From the NCBI GenBank assembly GCA_963514095.1, contig OY741273.1, positions 19,295,465-19,359,464 of the forward strand: a stretch of DNA of 64,000 bases, written 5' to 3'. The notes below the pieces were generated by a model. It saw only the letters and a list, made by a program, of their open reading frames with translations, searched no databases and was not told the DNA's origin. A program made the position numbers and the translations under genes. The stretch is from Eutrigla gurnardus. Taxonomy: Eukaryota; Chordata; Actinopteri; Perciformes; Triglidae. This document shows, piece after piece, positions 48,699 to 61,337 of this stretch (positions are counted from its first letter, which is position 1; each line of letters starts with the position of its first letter).

Positions 48699-51627
48699 TC
48701 TCTAAGCTTACAGGCGTAACTTTGTCAAATAGGGCTGCATCATGTGCTGATCATCCCCCTCCTCTGTCCCCAGGGGAAACGTCTCTCTCTCCCTCTCTCT
48801 CTCTCCAGCACTTTGTAAGACGTCTCTGTCTTCACTGTTAATTGCATCGAGGGAGCTGTCTTTGGACTTCTCTAACTTCGTAAGACCCTTCTAGGATCTG
48901 CTGCAGCTTAAATTAGTTCCCACTGATGCTACAGCTGCTGTAATTTATAGCATCAGAGATGTGATTTACGTTTGGGTTAACATCGACACTGTCAAAGAGT
49001 GATATTATTTGGCTTCAATAGTAACTGCTATTCTTGCATAGTTCTGTTTTTGTTACACATCAGCCGACTGCGTCAACTGACTCATAGGTTGGCCACTGAC
49101 TCACATATGACCGTTTTACTTTACGTTGTGAAACGGTTTAAACACTGGATTGATATTGTAGGTTTAGGTACAGGAAACACAGGAAAAGATCATGGCGTGG
49201 GTTAAAATAAGGGTTCTGATATTGTCACCCTAGTTCTGTAAGTACAGGCAGAGCCCTCTACTGGACTGTCCAGAGGCCGGGACACGATGGGCACCGAAAG
49301 TAGTCAGTGGACAAATCGGCAAATCTATCTTTTTTGTTGTGGATGTCATCTACTCTACATTTAAGAATAAGTCAAATATGTATTTATATATTTAGATAGA
49401 TAGATACATTAAGGTATCCCTTTCTAAATGACATTGAATGTGTATTCCTTATTTCAACCTACTTGATAACTTCAGCTGAGATTCATGACTTCATTCATGA
49501 TGATACACAATATGCAACCTAAAAAGGTGACAATTATCTTTACTGTAAACTAAATACCTCAGACAGCCATTAGCCAAAGTTAATTAAACAGCACAGAGAT
49601 ACTGTATCTCCTCGTGCCTCCCAACCCCCATCACTGCCTTTTATCTTAAGTGGAGCTTGTTCTTTGTATGAAGAAAAAAAAAAATCAGCATCACCCCAAG
49701 CAGAATTTCAGAGAATTGGTTGATACTAATTGATATTCTAAACTTGCCTGGCCCCCCCTGAGGCAATCCCTTCTCGATTAAACTTTACAGGACAACCACA
49801 AAAAAAAAAGAATTCTTGTCGATCTAAGCAAAAAAAAAAAAAAAAAACGAGCGCACCCCCATGAAGAGTGAGGAGTTCCTAGAGGACGAGCTCCGGATGA
49901 GAGAAGATTTCTCTCTCTTTTATTCCGTCAGAGGCACAGTGTTAAGGGATGATATTCACAATTGCTTCTTGGTGTCTTATTGTAACCGTACTGTACTTCA
50001 GCTCACATTAGATACTATATACATGATGTGAAAAGGGCAATCTCTTTTGACTTTTCTTTCTCATTATGCTCAACACCATTTCCCATGATGACCCTTGTCG
50101 ATTGGACTACTTTATGGACAGAGTAATGACTACTAAAAAAATAGCGTACCAACAGACGGAGACATTCCTCACATCTGCATAGTGTTGACTGCTCCCTAAT
50201 CCACTTCTCCTGCTTGACACTTGCATTAAAGCATGGCTACATGTGCTTCAACTGCTGATTACCTGAGTGTGTGATTAACCAGCTTTGCTCCTTGCCAGAA
50301 AATACCATCCATAGAAACTCTAATTGCCATAGAATAAACATATAACACGCTGCAAGGGAGGATAAAATTACCTTGTCTCTTGGCATTGTGCCCCCCCTTC
50401 CTCCTCCTTCCTCCTCTTCCATCCTTCCCTTTATCTCCTTGGCTGGGCCCAAAGCTTACACCGTCTTTCTAGGCCTATCCCCAAGACAAGACGTGGGTAC
50501 GAGTTTCAACCAAGGTCACCCATTCATTTTCCAGCCTGTGACAGTTCTGTGGTACAGATGTGGGTCAAAACTCTGAGTGTAGCTGTACTCCCCCCTTTTT
50601 TTCTCCCTGACCCTCCACTAAAGGGCTTCAGAAGGAGAGGGGGCGTGAAAGTTTTTCATACATATAGCATGTAGCCGCCATTTCTCCTGAGACGTCTCGG
50701 TGGAATACCGGTATAAATTTAGACTCTCCTGCTCCCCACCAACATTAAGCGCTTAGAGGAAGCCACAATGATCTTTCATTGATTCTGCAGCGCCATACGG
50801 AGGCCCATTAAATTGATTGTGGTGGCAGCGACGGGATCAACAGCGCGCTCCAAGCTAGTCGATTTTCTCTGCGTCGCTGTCGCCTCGCTCAGGTCTGTAT
50901 CTCGCAGGTGACGGATGCCACGCGGTCCCCAGACTAATTGCTTTTCTCATTATTTGTTCGTTTAGCACGCAGACAGCTAAGTGTTCATGACTTCATTAGG
51001 TGCAGTCCCCACATGGGACCTATGGGAATGGAAATCAGGAAACAGAGAGGCAGAGCTGCACTTTGGTACCATTTACAGCACGTATATACTGTCGCGCAGA
51101 ACACTGTATAGAACGACTATCTTCATATTGTGCTGAAGGTTTCCACAGAGTGGAGTGAATGATGACAATGTTGGCCCTCAAAACACATACTGTTCTGGTT
51201 CTATTCCCATTGTCTCACTTACTGTATGCTGAGTGTACAGTACAATAGCCAGCTCAGACAGTTGCTTTGCCAGCCTGTGTCTTCCCTCAACAATGCGTAG
51301 GCTGTTGTTTATTGTTAAATAACAGTATATTGTCACTGCTATTAAAAGTTCTCGCTATAATTATTCTTCAATCCCTACAAATCTATATGTGATGATATCC
51401 AGATGAGTCTATGCAAATATTTCCATCAAAGGCCCCACATGACATTTTCTTCATTATTCATTCTGAGGTTAGCGCTCAAATTATCTTATATAGGGCTGCC
51501 AACGGGCCTGTGCAATATGTGGAGAAAAATGTGCAAATTAAAGATATATTAAAATGTGGATGTGACAGGGCAGATACACATTGCTCTCTGCCTTCATAAG
51601 AAATATAAGACATTTTCATTTCATGGT

Positions 51628-51813
51628 GGGGGGGGGTGGGGGGGATGTGAAGTGATCCATTTGTGAAATCGAAGGTTCTTCACATATCATTAAGGATGAA
51701 CGCATGAATCATTCATAATGTGAACCTTTCTAAGCATGATGGGCGACTCATCTCTCCCTCCTTCTCTCTCTCTCTCTCTGTCACATAGTCACTGCTTCCC
51801 CCCCCCCCCCCCC
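51628..51813. repeat. G-rich tract (G9-T-G7) and C16 tract 153 bases apart
   Basis: Bases 51628-51644 are G except one T. Bases 51798-51813 are all C. The tracts are complementary, so either hairpin pairing or separate G4/i-motif structures are possible. The CT-rich run just before the C tract is a simple repeat. Confidence 0.8.
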
Positions 51814-53272
51814 AAGACTATATTGAAATGAAAATAAATCAAACTAAATATATGTTGGAAGCATAGACAAAGAATACCCAAGTGGTCTAAACTCAGGTGG
51901 TTTACTGGCAATTTCCATCTAGCAGTGTCAACCAAAAATAAAAAATGGATTTGTTTGATTTTGACATCATGTGTGGAGGAAATGACTAATTGCACCCCCA
52001 GCTGAGTTAACACCTCTTGCAGGCGAGCAGGTATTTTCAAAAGGAGAATAGAAGTTGAGTCAGTGTATGTAAGAGGATTCTTGTTTTCTTGTGGAAGTGC
52101 ATGTTCCACACTCGTGTGTGTGAGAGAGACAGAGAGAGAGGGAGAGAGAGATGGTAAGACAAACCAGTGAGGCGGACAGAAAGCGATAGAAACGAGGAAA
52201 AAATGACATCTCTCAACCTGTAACAATTATGTCGGGCAATCCTCTTCTGTTTGTTTTCCGAGTGAAACCACAGAAAGCTCTGACTCGAGATGGACCTGTG
52301 CCAGTTTTATGAACAGCGCTGACTGAGAAGCAATACTGCTGCAAATGTCACTATTACTTTCCCTTTGAGAGGAGCTAATGGTGACCCTTGTATAGATATT
52401 TTATTCTTCGTCATGATGTTAAAAAAAAAAAAAGAAAATCCTCTCAGGATCATCTGTGTAAAGTGCAATGAGACGTTCGGGTGCTTTCTGTGCAACAGTC
52501 AAAAAGTATTCCGAGGATTTGTCCCTTGCTCTCTGTATCATCCCTAGATCTTCCCAGAGGACAGTGCACTGCGCCAGATCGGCGTTGCATGATTCAGTAT
52601 ATGGATAAACGTAATCCCTTTTATCCATATGCTGTAAGGGTGCAGCATGAAACTATATATTGTCCCCTCAATCTGTTTGGCCCTGTATCTTTAGTGCGAC
52701 GAATGCAGAGTGCAACGTAACATTGATTTCTATAAATGAGATTACCCGTGCAATATTTACTGTATCTGTCGAAGCTTATACCGGCACACCGACGGGAAGC
52801 AGGGCTCCTCTGCTCTGCAGGTATTTAACTTAAGGGTACGACACTTATGTGTTGGCGAAGTTAACTTTTAACATTTCAATTTATTTCTCATCAATAATCA
52901 AACACATTAACGAGCTCTCTCCATCTTTTAAATGTATTAATTTGAATGCTGTAAGACATGAAAAGGTCGCGGAAGGTTCACTGCTCACAGAGATCTCAAG
53001 AGGATCCGTTAAAAAAAACACATCCGTCACAATGGATAATGTCTTCCACAATCATGTACTTTGACCAGAGGAAGTCAGAAGCTACTATAAGATGGTTTTG
53101 TTTGTTGGGTGTTTGTTTGTTGCGTTTGCTGGGTTGATGTGTGGTTGTGCGTGTGCTTCCTCCATCACCAGAAGGCAGGAGGTTTATTAGAGCAGCTGGA
53201 GTCTGAATGCCCTCTGATGTGGCACTAAACTTTTTTTTTTTAAACCAAACTTCTCTCTCACTCTCTCTTGGT

Positions 53273-53311
53273 GTGTGTGTGTGTGGGGGGGCTGTATGTG
53301 TGTGTGTGTGT
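53273..53311. repeat. (GT)n array split by a G7 run
   Basis: GT units, then seven G residues and GCTGTAT, then GT units again. Confidence 0.88.
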
Positions 53312-53625
53312 GTTTTTCCTCCCACATGGTCCAGGTGGCACATGGCGGCATCCCTTCCGGCTTCCACTTTTTGAACACGCATACACAATGAGACCCACAA
53401 GCTCACCCCAGTGGATGACTGCACGTTTCTACGGATGATTAGATTACGTAAGAAAACACCGCAGAGCCCTAATAGTTGGTAAACCCAGATTACGCAGGAT
53501 TATCATCCCTTTTGCTCCGCCTCTGTTCTCCCTCTGTGTGTGTGTGTGCCTGTCGGTGTACAGGGAGACTGCATGACGAAGGATGAAACAAGAGGAGGAG
53601 GATGGGGGAAAGGGGCGATGTCTGT

Positions 53626-53652
53626 GGGGTTAGGGTGGGGTAGGGGTGGGGG
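53626..53652 (+). other. G-quadruplex motif containing a TTAGGG step
   Basis: Five G runs of lengths 4, 3, 4, 4 and 5 are separated by TTA, T, TA and T. The first junction reads TTAGGG, as in the vertebrate telomere repeat, but there is only one such unit. More G runs lie just upstream at 53604-53615. A very stable quadruplex is expected on the + strand and in sense intron RNA. Confidence 0.75.
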
Positions 53653-56600
53653 TTGAATGATGCTGCAAACACCAGAGCCAGATGGGACACAACCCCTAAG
53701 CAGCTTAGAGACAGTAATCACGCAGGCTAAGTTGCCATCAATAGTGTATGTGCATGTTTGCCAGTGTGTGTTGCATGCATGTAGAGGTGCGTCCGTGCAT
53801 GCGTGGCGCATCTCATGCATCAAACTTGGGCTGCGCGGACGCACGCTCGCATACAAACGCTGACATCAGAGAATATGAGAGAGATGGGAGAGTGAATAAG
53901 AGATGGGGGCAAACATTCGCGTGCTATCAAGATATTAGAGGAGACAGCGAGAGAGTGGGAGAGCGAAGCTGCGAAGTGGAGGGAGTGAGCGGTGTAGGAC
54001 GAGATGATGGAGACGAGCGGGTCAAAAAGGTGGTATTATTTGTTCCCCGTGCCAATGAGATATTACAGAAACAATGGAGTGGCAAATTACACCGTGTGTC
54101 ATGCTACACGGATATTGGCCTCGGGGGATCTGGAATCAATAAACCTCTGTCAATAGCAATCAGCTTTGAATTTCTGTATAAATTGATCACCGAGGGTAAA
54201 AAAAGCAAAGTAGAATCCACTGATTTCCACATGTTGTGCAGAACTCTGAGGTTTTAAAATATGCATATGATTGATACATACGAACGTAAAGAGCACTCGT
54301 GTATTATTCTCCGCACAGTGAAAGTCGAGATGGGTTTAAATCTACGGGAAAAAAGCAAACCGTAAAACCCGGGAGAGAAGCTTGCATGAACGTATTTACC
54401 TACATGAATATTCAATAATGGGGCTGCAGCACTTCACAAAGGGAAGTAATCACTGATTTATTTATTAGTGTTTTTGACATGCTATGCAATTATGCCACTG
54501 CAAGGCAGGCTGTTGGGCTGCTCCCTGCCCAAAGCTGTGTGTGTGTGTGTGTGTGGTGGCACTGGTTAAAGCTCTAATATGGATTTAAATGGATCAATAG
54601 TGATGATTGTTCTGGTGCAGGCCGAAAGACACCGATCAACAAGCGATTGATCAATGATGGTGTTGTGAAAATGACTCACATTGTTCTGTTTAGCACCAAA
54701 CCTCTCCAAAGGAACCAGGCAGCGTTCATTTGGGAGCTTCTTTGTTCCAGTGGTTTCATTGAAATGCAAAAAAAAAATCAGAAGCCGTTCTCAGTCTCAC
54801 ATCGACCTAACGTTTCGTTCGCCGCATTCCCCCCTCTCTTCTCGCTTGCCCCTCTCTCAAGAGAAGAAGGGAGATGACGGCCAGCCCCACTCTCCGCTCA
54901 TTGAACATTCAGATTTGCTTTTGATGGAATTAATTTGAATGTAAATGATGCTGTGATGGAAAAGCTTTCATTGGGGCCCCGGCGCAACATCTCACACAGC
55001 GCTACCACCCGCACTACCCCCCGATGTCTGAGCGGTCCACGGGGAGCGGAGGGGGGAAAACAACAAAGCGCAAACAACAACAGGAGCGATTACTTTCTCC
55101 GACGCTATTAACATCTGCAGAACATAATTAAATTACATTGTCTCTCAGTGGGTTTAGTCAATGATTTGATCAATAAGTCTTAATTTGTAGTTTTCACTCC
55201 ACCCCAAAGGAGGCATTTGTGTCATTGTGGCTCTTAAGAGGGGTCCTTTAGACCAGAGGGCAACAAGATAAGGAATAAGATCGAAAGATGACAGTATAAA
55301 AAGGAGGCAAAGTGAAAATTGGAACACCAGGACTGTAGTTTCTGTCAAATAATTCCTCATCACTCAAGACATTCCTTCTTATAACTGGAGGTTGACTTCT
55401 AAACTCATAGGTATAGCAAAAGAAACTGTGTGGATCTGGTCAAAATGTAGGTAAACATGTTCTGAATGCAGGACAGGTCTCTGAATAAATGATATTACAG
55501 GTGGAAGATAACAATGTGGAAGTGTGTCCTCAATTCCAAAATCCAGAGGCACCTGTCAGCATGTACAAAACTAGGATTTGCTCCGTTTGTATTGTTTTGC
55601 GACAAATATAGCATGTAAATAGTCAAACAGTATTGAGATGGTTGGAAGCACAGGTCTAGTCTAGAGTTACACGCTTTAAAAATGTTATTCCCATGCATTA
55701 TGGATCCACTGTTTTTATTAATGTAGCAGAAATCTCATTTTCGGAAACAAGAAATACCTCCTGTTTCACATGTTACTCTGCGCTGCTGTTCCTGTTCCTG
55801 TCTTCCTTCACTCATCTTCATGTCATGTCATTGTCACATAGCTTCTACCCTTTTCCCTCCGCTACATATCAAGCACAATAAATAAATAACTGATAAAACA
55901 GAAGCTTGTATCTTCAAATTTAGGGATTCTGAATTTTTCAGATACATTGAAGGAAAGACGACGGTTTGCTCTGTAAAATAAAAGTACAACACAACAAATC
56001 ATGTCAACCAGAAGTATGTTGAAAAAAGAGACTGTAGGCCACACATAAAATCCATGCATTCATCCACCTCTCAGTCATTGTTGGACCCATTTAATGTCCT
56101 ATAGATCCACAATTTATATTTGCAAACACCTGCATTTGACCCGTCTCCCACTAATCACTGTGCTTTATTAGGCGGCTCCGGCCTCCTTCATGCTCAGAGG
56201 TCTGACACAGCCACGTTCTCTATCCCACGCCATTGATTTCCAGCATCCATGTGAGCTTTTGGACCGCTCAGCCCGGGCGTCATACATCACCCGACATTAA
56301 GGCTTCACCTTTTATATCTTTCCCCTTATATCACCGCATCCCTTTTAGACACTGCCTTCACGGCTTCCTCAGCTCCCCTGATTTCAATGTGATGCCCCTC
56401 TGAATTGCCACTTATCTTCCCTTGTGAGGAAGACAGTTCCATTTTTGAAGATATCTCTCCGTATGGGAGAGGGGGTTTTTAAAGATTCATCAGCCTTTTC
56501 AATGATGCGAGCATCCGCCTTCCTTGAATCCTCCTCTTTCAACTCCGCGGCCATGTGAATCAGTCGAGATGTCACTTTGATGCTTTGTAAATCCCGCTCC

Positions 56601-57482
56601 TCTCTTCTGACTCTCCTTACAGGGGCATCAGAATCTCATAATATCTTTTGGAAATCGTATGCGTTCGCTGTTCTCTCCGGGGCTCTTTGAGACAGGAATA
56701 GACTGATGAAGTGTGTGACTGCCTCCACAGTAATTACGTGATGAATGCGTTCATTCTGCGTGTAACCCCGAGCGGTTGAATAGCTCAACTGATTATTGAG
56801 GGGTGTGTGTTCTTTGTGTGTGCTGCCTGTGCACATGAGAATAGAGAGGCTCAAACAGCGAGTGTCAAAGAAAGAGGACGGCGTGTGTTTTATTAACCCT
56901 CCGCCACGCCGCTGAACTTGCACCCAGATCTCAATGAATTAATCATCGCGGGTTCCCGCATGCAAAAACATGTAAATTACCCACCGGCGACTCCTTGTGA
57001 AAGACCCGTTGGCCAGAAGGTGGGCTATTTGGTGCCACGCCTAACCTACTGTGTCATTTCCAGCTGCACATTCAGAAATATATTGAGCCAGCTGCCAGTC
57101 TACTAATTCTCTGACACCATTTCTCCCTGCTTTGAGTGAAACGTTAAGGCTAACACATCAAGCCTTCAACAATTTCAGCCCCCTTAGAGGGATGTTAAGC
57201 TCCATTAATAATACCACGGCCTTCCTGTCCGGCTCATATGGATTTTCCTTCGTAGACGCGATATAGTGCGAGTGACAGAGCTGGAGTCGGAGACAGAGAG
57301 AGTGCAAGATCTTGGAAGCATAATATACAATGCCTCTTATATCTGTACCCTGAATATATCTACAGCCTCCAAGGTCTGGATTTATGAAAACGTAATTGTG
57401 CTCCATTCGGTCCTGACATGTAGAAAGCACATAGAATGCAGACTTATAGTGTTTTAGTCTCAAATCCCTTAACTGTGCAGCA

Positions 57483-58051
57483 TTAATATACAGTGTTGGA
57501 ATGTAATTAAGTACTTTTACTGGGGTTTATTCTAGTATTTTTTCTTTTCATTTTACATGACATTTCATGCTACTTTATGCTACTAGTACTGGGTGGCTGT
57601 GGATCTCGAGGTGGAGCAAATTGTTCACAAAAGGTTGACGTTTTGATCCGTTGCACCATCTTTCCATCTGCTGTAGGGTCGGGCCCGCATGAAAGCGTTC
57701 TACAAAGGCAATCCGTTTACCCGTACTTCTATTCCACTGCATTTACTCTCCTACATGTACTGCATCTGAGAGCTGCTGCAACTGGTTTAACACGGGCCCC
57801 TCTGAAAGACAGGGCCATACAGGAGTCACATTATCATTTTAGTTAATTTTAATCATTATAATAAAAAATACAATATATGAGACTATACAACACCTGCAAA
57901 CTTCATTAATTTCAATTAAAAAAAGCACATTTTGCTGAAATAATTTTACCCAAGTAACAAGTTACTAAGTAATTTTTTTAATGGAGTATTTTAAACTGTT
58001 GAATGGTACTTTTATTTAAGTAGAGGATCTCATGCCACCGCTGTTAATATT
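57483..58051. mobile_element. hAT-type non-autonomous DNA transposon (MITE-like) with 8-bp target duplications
   Basis: The element spans 57491-58043 (553 bases). Its 5' end CAGTGTTGGAATG and the reverse complement of its 3' end (CAGCGGTGGCATG) match at 10 of 13 bases. It is flanked by TTAATATA (57483-57490) and TTAATATT (58044-58051), an 8-bp duplication with one mismatch, as expected for hAT insertions. Its interior (AAGTACTTTTAC, TTTATGCTAC, ATTCCACTGCATT, GGAGTATTTT, GGTACTTTTATTTAAGTAGA) follows a repeat I know to be abundant in fish genomes. There is no transposase frame, so it depended on enzyme from elsewhere. A SINE-like insert interrupts it. Confidence 0.8.
57591..57722 (+). mobile_element. 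tRNA-derived SINE-like insertion nested in the hAT element
   Basis: The 132-base segment breaks the hAT consensus and is bounded by GTACT on both sides (57586-57590 and 57723-57727), consistent with a short target duplication. It begins GGTGGCTGTGGATCTCGAGG, with GGTGGAGC resembling a degraded pol III A box. About 35 bases later GGTTGACGTTTTGATCC resembles a B box with the TTCGA core decayed. This arrangement matches a tRNA-like fish repeat I know by pattern. It has no poly(A) tail. The A and B boxes have mutated, so transcription is unlikely now. Confidence 0.6.
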
Positions 58052-58235
58052 TAAAGGCTCTCACATGGTTTGTATACAAGACTCACATGACGTGGGCGGA
58101 CACACACTCAGACGGCCTCCGAGGCCCACAGCCAGCTCGCTGCCTGTCAGTCGGACCCTGAGGAATCTCAGTGGACGCTCGCACGCAAAGATGTGCAGAA
58201 AAGATCAATGGGCAAGTGTTTGTTGAGCAACATGT

Positions 58236-58298
58236 CCCCCCCCCCCCCACACACACACACTACCACCCCCCCCTCATCACCATCAGCAAGTCTCTGAC

Positions 58299-58329
<31 letters not shown>
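58236..58329. repeat. poly-C cluster (C13, C8 and C28)
   Basis: Runs of 13 C (58236-58248), 8 C (58266-58273) and 28 C (58302-58329) lie within 94 bases, with short AC units between. The + strand could form an i-motif and the complement a G-quadruplex. Exact run lengths in such tracts are prone to sequencing error. Confidence 0.85.
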
Positions 58330-58394
58330 GACAGCCAACGCAGTGATGTTATTGATTTCCTCATATTAACTCAGCCTTCATGAAAAGCCCCAGG

Positions 58395-58525
58395 CAGCAG
58401 AGGGGGAGAGAGAAGAGGAGGGAATGAAGGAGAGGAAGATGGGAAGAAAAGCAGGGGGAGCTGGAGGAGATAAGAGGAGATTGGGAGGAGAAAAAGAGGA
58501 GGGCAGGAAGAAGGAAGAGTGCAAG
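58395..58525. repeat. purine-rich (GA) tract
   Basis: About 130 bases dominated by A and G on the + strand, 65 bases after the poly-C cluster. Few pyrimidines interrupt it, so triplex formation is possible. Minus-strand frames here are serine/leucine/phenylalanine-rich artefacts. Confidence 0.8.
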
Positions 58526-59715
58526 GCGACGCCTGGCGCCTCTGATACTGTACATCGTGCTTTAAAAAGATTCACATGACAGATAAAAGTGGGGCCTAAA
58601 CTCGAGTATGTGCTCTGGCGTTTGAAATGTTAAACAATGAATGGTTGTTGTATGCGATATGGTTTGATGTGCGTGATTCACATACTCTTCTGAGGAGGTG
58701 GGGTGGTGGTAGTTTCCAGTAGTAGCGAGGCTTATAGTACTATATCTAATAGGTACTATCTTAATGATTAAGGTTTAATGCACACAGAATTTTTTTTGCC
58801 ATTATCCTCCACATCTCTACTATCTCAGTCCCTTGGGGAGAAATTGGTGTAGTCTTCATACATTAGCTACCTCTTTTTTTTACCTGTCGGCAAGAAGTTG
58901 GAAGGATGTAATTCATCTCTTCATTATTTCAACAAAATTATTTAAGGATGGTACATGAGTCCCACATTTTGAAAAAAATTTCAGGACTGCAGCATGGTTA
59001 GAAGTTTCCATGTATGTTTGGATACTTACTTTGTTTTTTGCTCAGTGAAAACTGCTCACGGAGTCCAACATAACCACCCCAAAGCCACAAGTATCAAAGG
59101 CCCCGTTGCTTACAAAGAGTCCAACTACAAGCCTTGCAGCCTGCCTTTCAAGTCTACAAGTGCTTTACTATCAAAAGCATCACTATAAAAAAAGAAAATA
59201 ATTGAACAATCTGTCTTTCATGTCCTTCAGGTCTTCACTTTCTAGGAAATAAGTTCGGGTTATGTTTTGGAATTCATAACATCTCTTTCTCATTTCCTCT
59301 CCCATTTACTCAGGTAAGCACTTTGGCTGAGACTGGTTAGGATGTATGTTATGTCATGAGCCTTTGACCTGGTGTGGATAGAAGAATGCAGTCGTGTCAG
59401 AGTGTTTGAGACATCAGTGTGTTCGGAGGGAGTGGATCTGTCCACGGAGCCTAATGGGCAGCACGTGCGGCTCCTCACTCGTCAGCTGTTACTCTCTTCT
59501 GCCTTCCTTCCCTCGCGCTGTCACTCGCATGCGTTTTTTTTTTTTTTTCTCAGTCATGCACGCACTCTCGTTTTTCACCCATTTTCTCTTTTCATCGCAA
59601 ACTCTCTATTCGCGGAGGAGGAATCGGAGGCGTGTTTGCCAGCCATATGGCGGTGCCAGGGGCGTCCGGAGCAGATGTGCTCGGCATTGGGGCTCTGCTC
59701 CGTCGAGCACATGCG

Positions 59716-59716
59716 T

Positions 59717-59742
<26 letters not shown>
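59716..59742. repeat. (AC)n microsatellite
   Basis: About 13 AC units. Confidence 0.9.
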
Positions 59743-59747
<5 letters not shown>

Positions 59748-60297
59748 GGCTTATGCAGCGCCTGTCACCGAGGAAGAGGTCACTGACTGAAAACAGCATT
59801 ATCTAACTCCCAAAGTGGAGCCATGTTGGCTGCAGGAGCGACAAACCTACAGTGGGCAACCTCTGGGTCCTCAATGGTGCTTTTGTTTAATGAGTGCCTA
59901 CCTCTAAATGTTATTATTACAGTTATTCCATAATTTGTAAAGCATTCAAACAGACACTTTTGTAAAGCACAATGCTTCGCCAATGCTTTTGTGATGCGTG
60001 TAGGATAGCAGAATGCCAGTTTGTCAGAGAAGTGCAGCTAAGTCAGACATCAGAGAGTGTTTTATGTGTAGTCTTTATGCATGAGTGTTCTGAAAGCTGT
60101 ACAGCGGCTCAAAGAGTTATCCGTGACCTATCAAAGTTGAAGGAAACTTCTCTTCCCTGATCAGAGTTTGGTGCTTCTGACTTCTTGGTTCCTTTGCTGT
60201 CTGGGAAAAAAGCCGTTGCCTTAAGAGCGCCGACTCAGCGTGCTTGTGTTGATTTTTTCTCAAGCTGTTTTTTTGCTGAATAGTAGAAGAATGAGGG

Positions 60298-60489
<192 letters not shown>

Positions 60490-61260
60490 TTGTTACACTA
60501 CAGTAAAGTTTTCTCTGAATGAAATGGGATGTAAATTTGACCAGTGTGCAGAATGAGAATATAGGCTGGTACCCAGTGCTTGCTGAGCCAGCGTTTGACC
60601 TACAAGTACATCAAAGATCCAAAAGCCGAATTAGTTAGAAAGCACCATCCATGCTGGTCCACACCTACTGTAAGCACAGGCACACAGAAAAAGGTTTCAG
60701 GCAAAGAAAAAAAAGGGCAAAACTCCCCGAGCAGAAGCACCTTTCCCCCTGTAACAAAGGGTATAAATGTAAACTCATTTTGAGATGCAATAAATTGAAT
60801 GCAAGGAGTCTGAGCTTTGTTATTATTGGAAATGCTTACGCATTACCAATCATGTAATGAAATGACATGATGGTTCTCATATGAACTCCTGTGTTTTTGA
60901 CAATGAAAAATAGCGTCCATGCATCAGAGCACACTATTCATCAAAGCGCTTGTTTACACAAAACTGGAAATATCTATTTTGAAAGAATCCATATCAGCCG
61001 GCCCCTCCTCTGTTCCTGGATCAAGTAAACAAAACCAAAAAAAACGTAATCAAAAAAAGACTATACTAAAAAATTGTGTCACTAAATGAGAAGGGAGAAA
61101 ACAAAACAATGTTTTTGAGGGGAATCGATATTTGTTGTTATTTCTCCTCTGATTGACGACATTAATCACTTGGCTGGTTGTACGTCATGAGTCAGCTGAG
61201 AGCAGCTGTCCGCAAAGAGTTCACAAACCTTTTTGACACTGGGGCAGAAAAGTTCAGGTC

Positions 61261-61261
<1 letters not shown>

Positions 61262-61326
<65 letters not shown>

Positions 61327-61337
61327 GCGTGTGCGTG
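61262..61337. repeat. (GT)n microsatellite with GCGT variants at one end
   Basis: About 29 GT units, then three GTGC-type variant units (61321-61337). Confidence 0.95.

Noticed and set aside
53626..53652. Interstitial telomere repeat
   Set aside because: Only one TTAGGG unit is present; the rest is G runs with other loops.
53748..54257. 169-codon + strand frame, among the longest non-repeat frames
   Set aside because: No recognisable domain or splice context, and it starts in GT/GCAT-rich simple sequence. A frame of this length is expected by chance in 64 kb.
56600..56700. Acceptor-like CTCTCCTTACAG near 56621
   Set aside because: About 22 codons are open in the required phase, but a stop comes before any donor.
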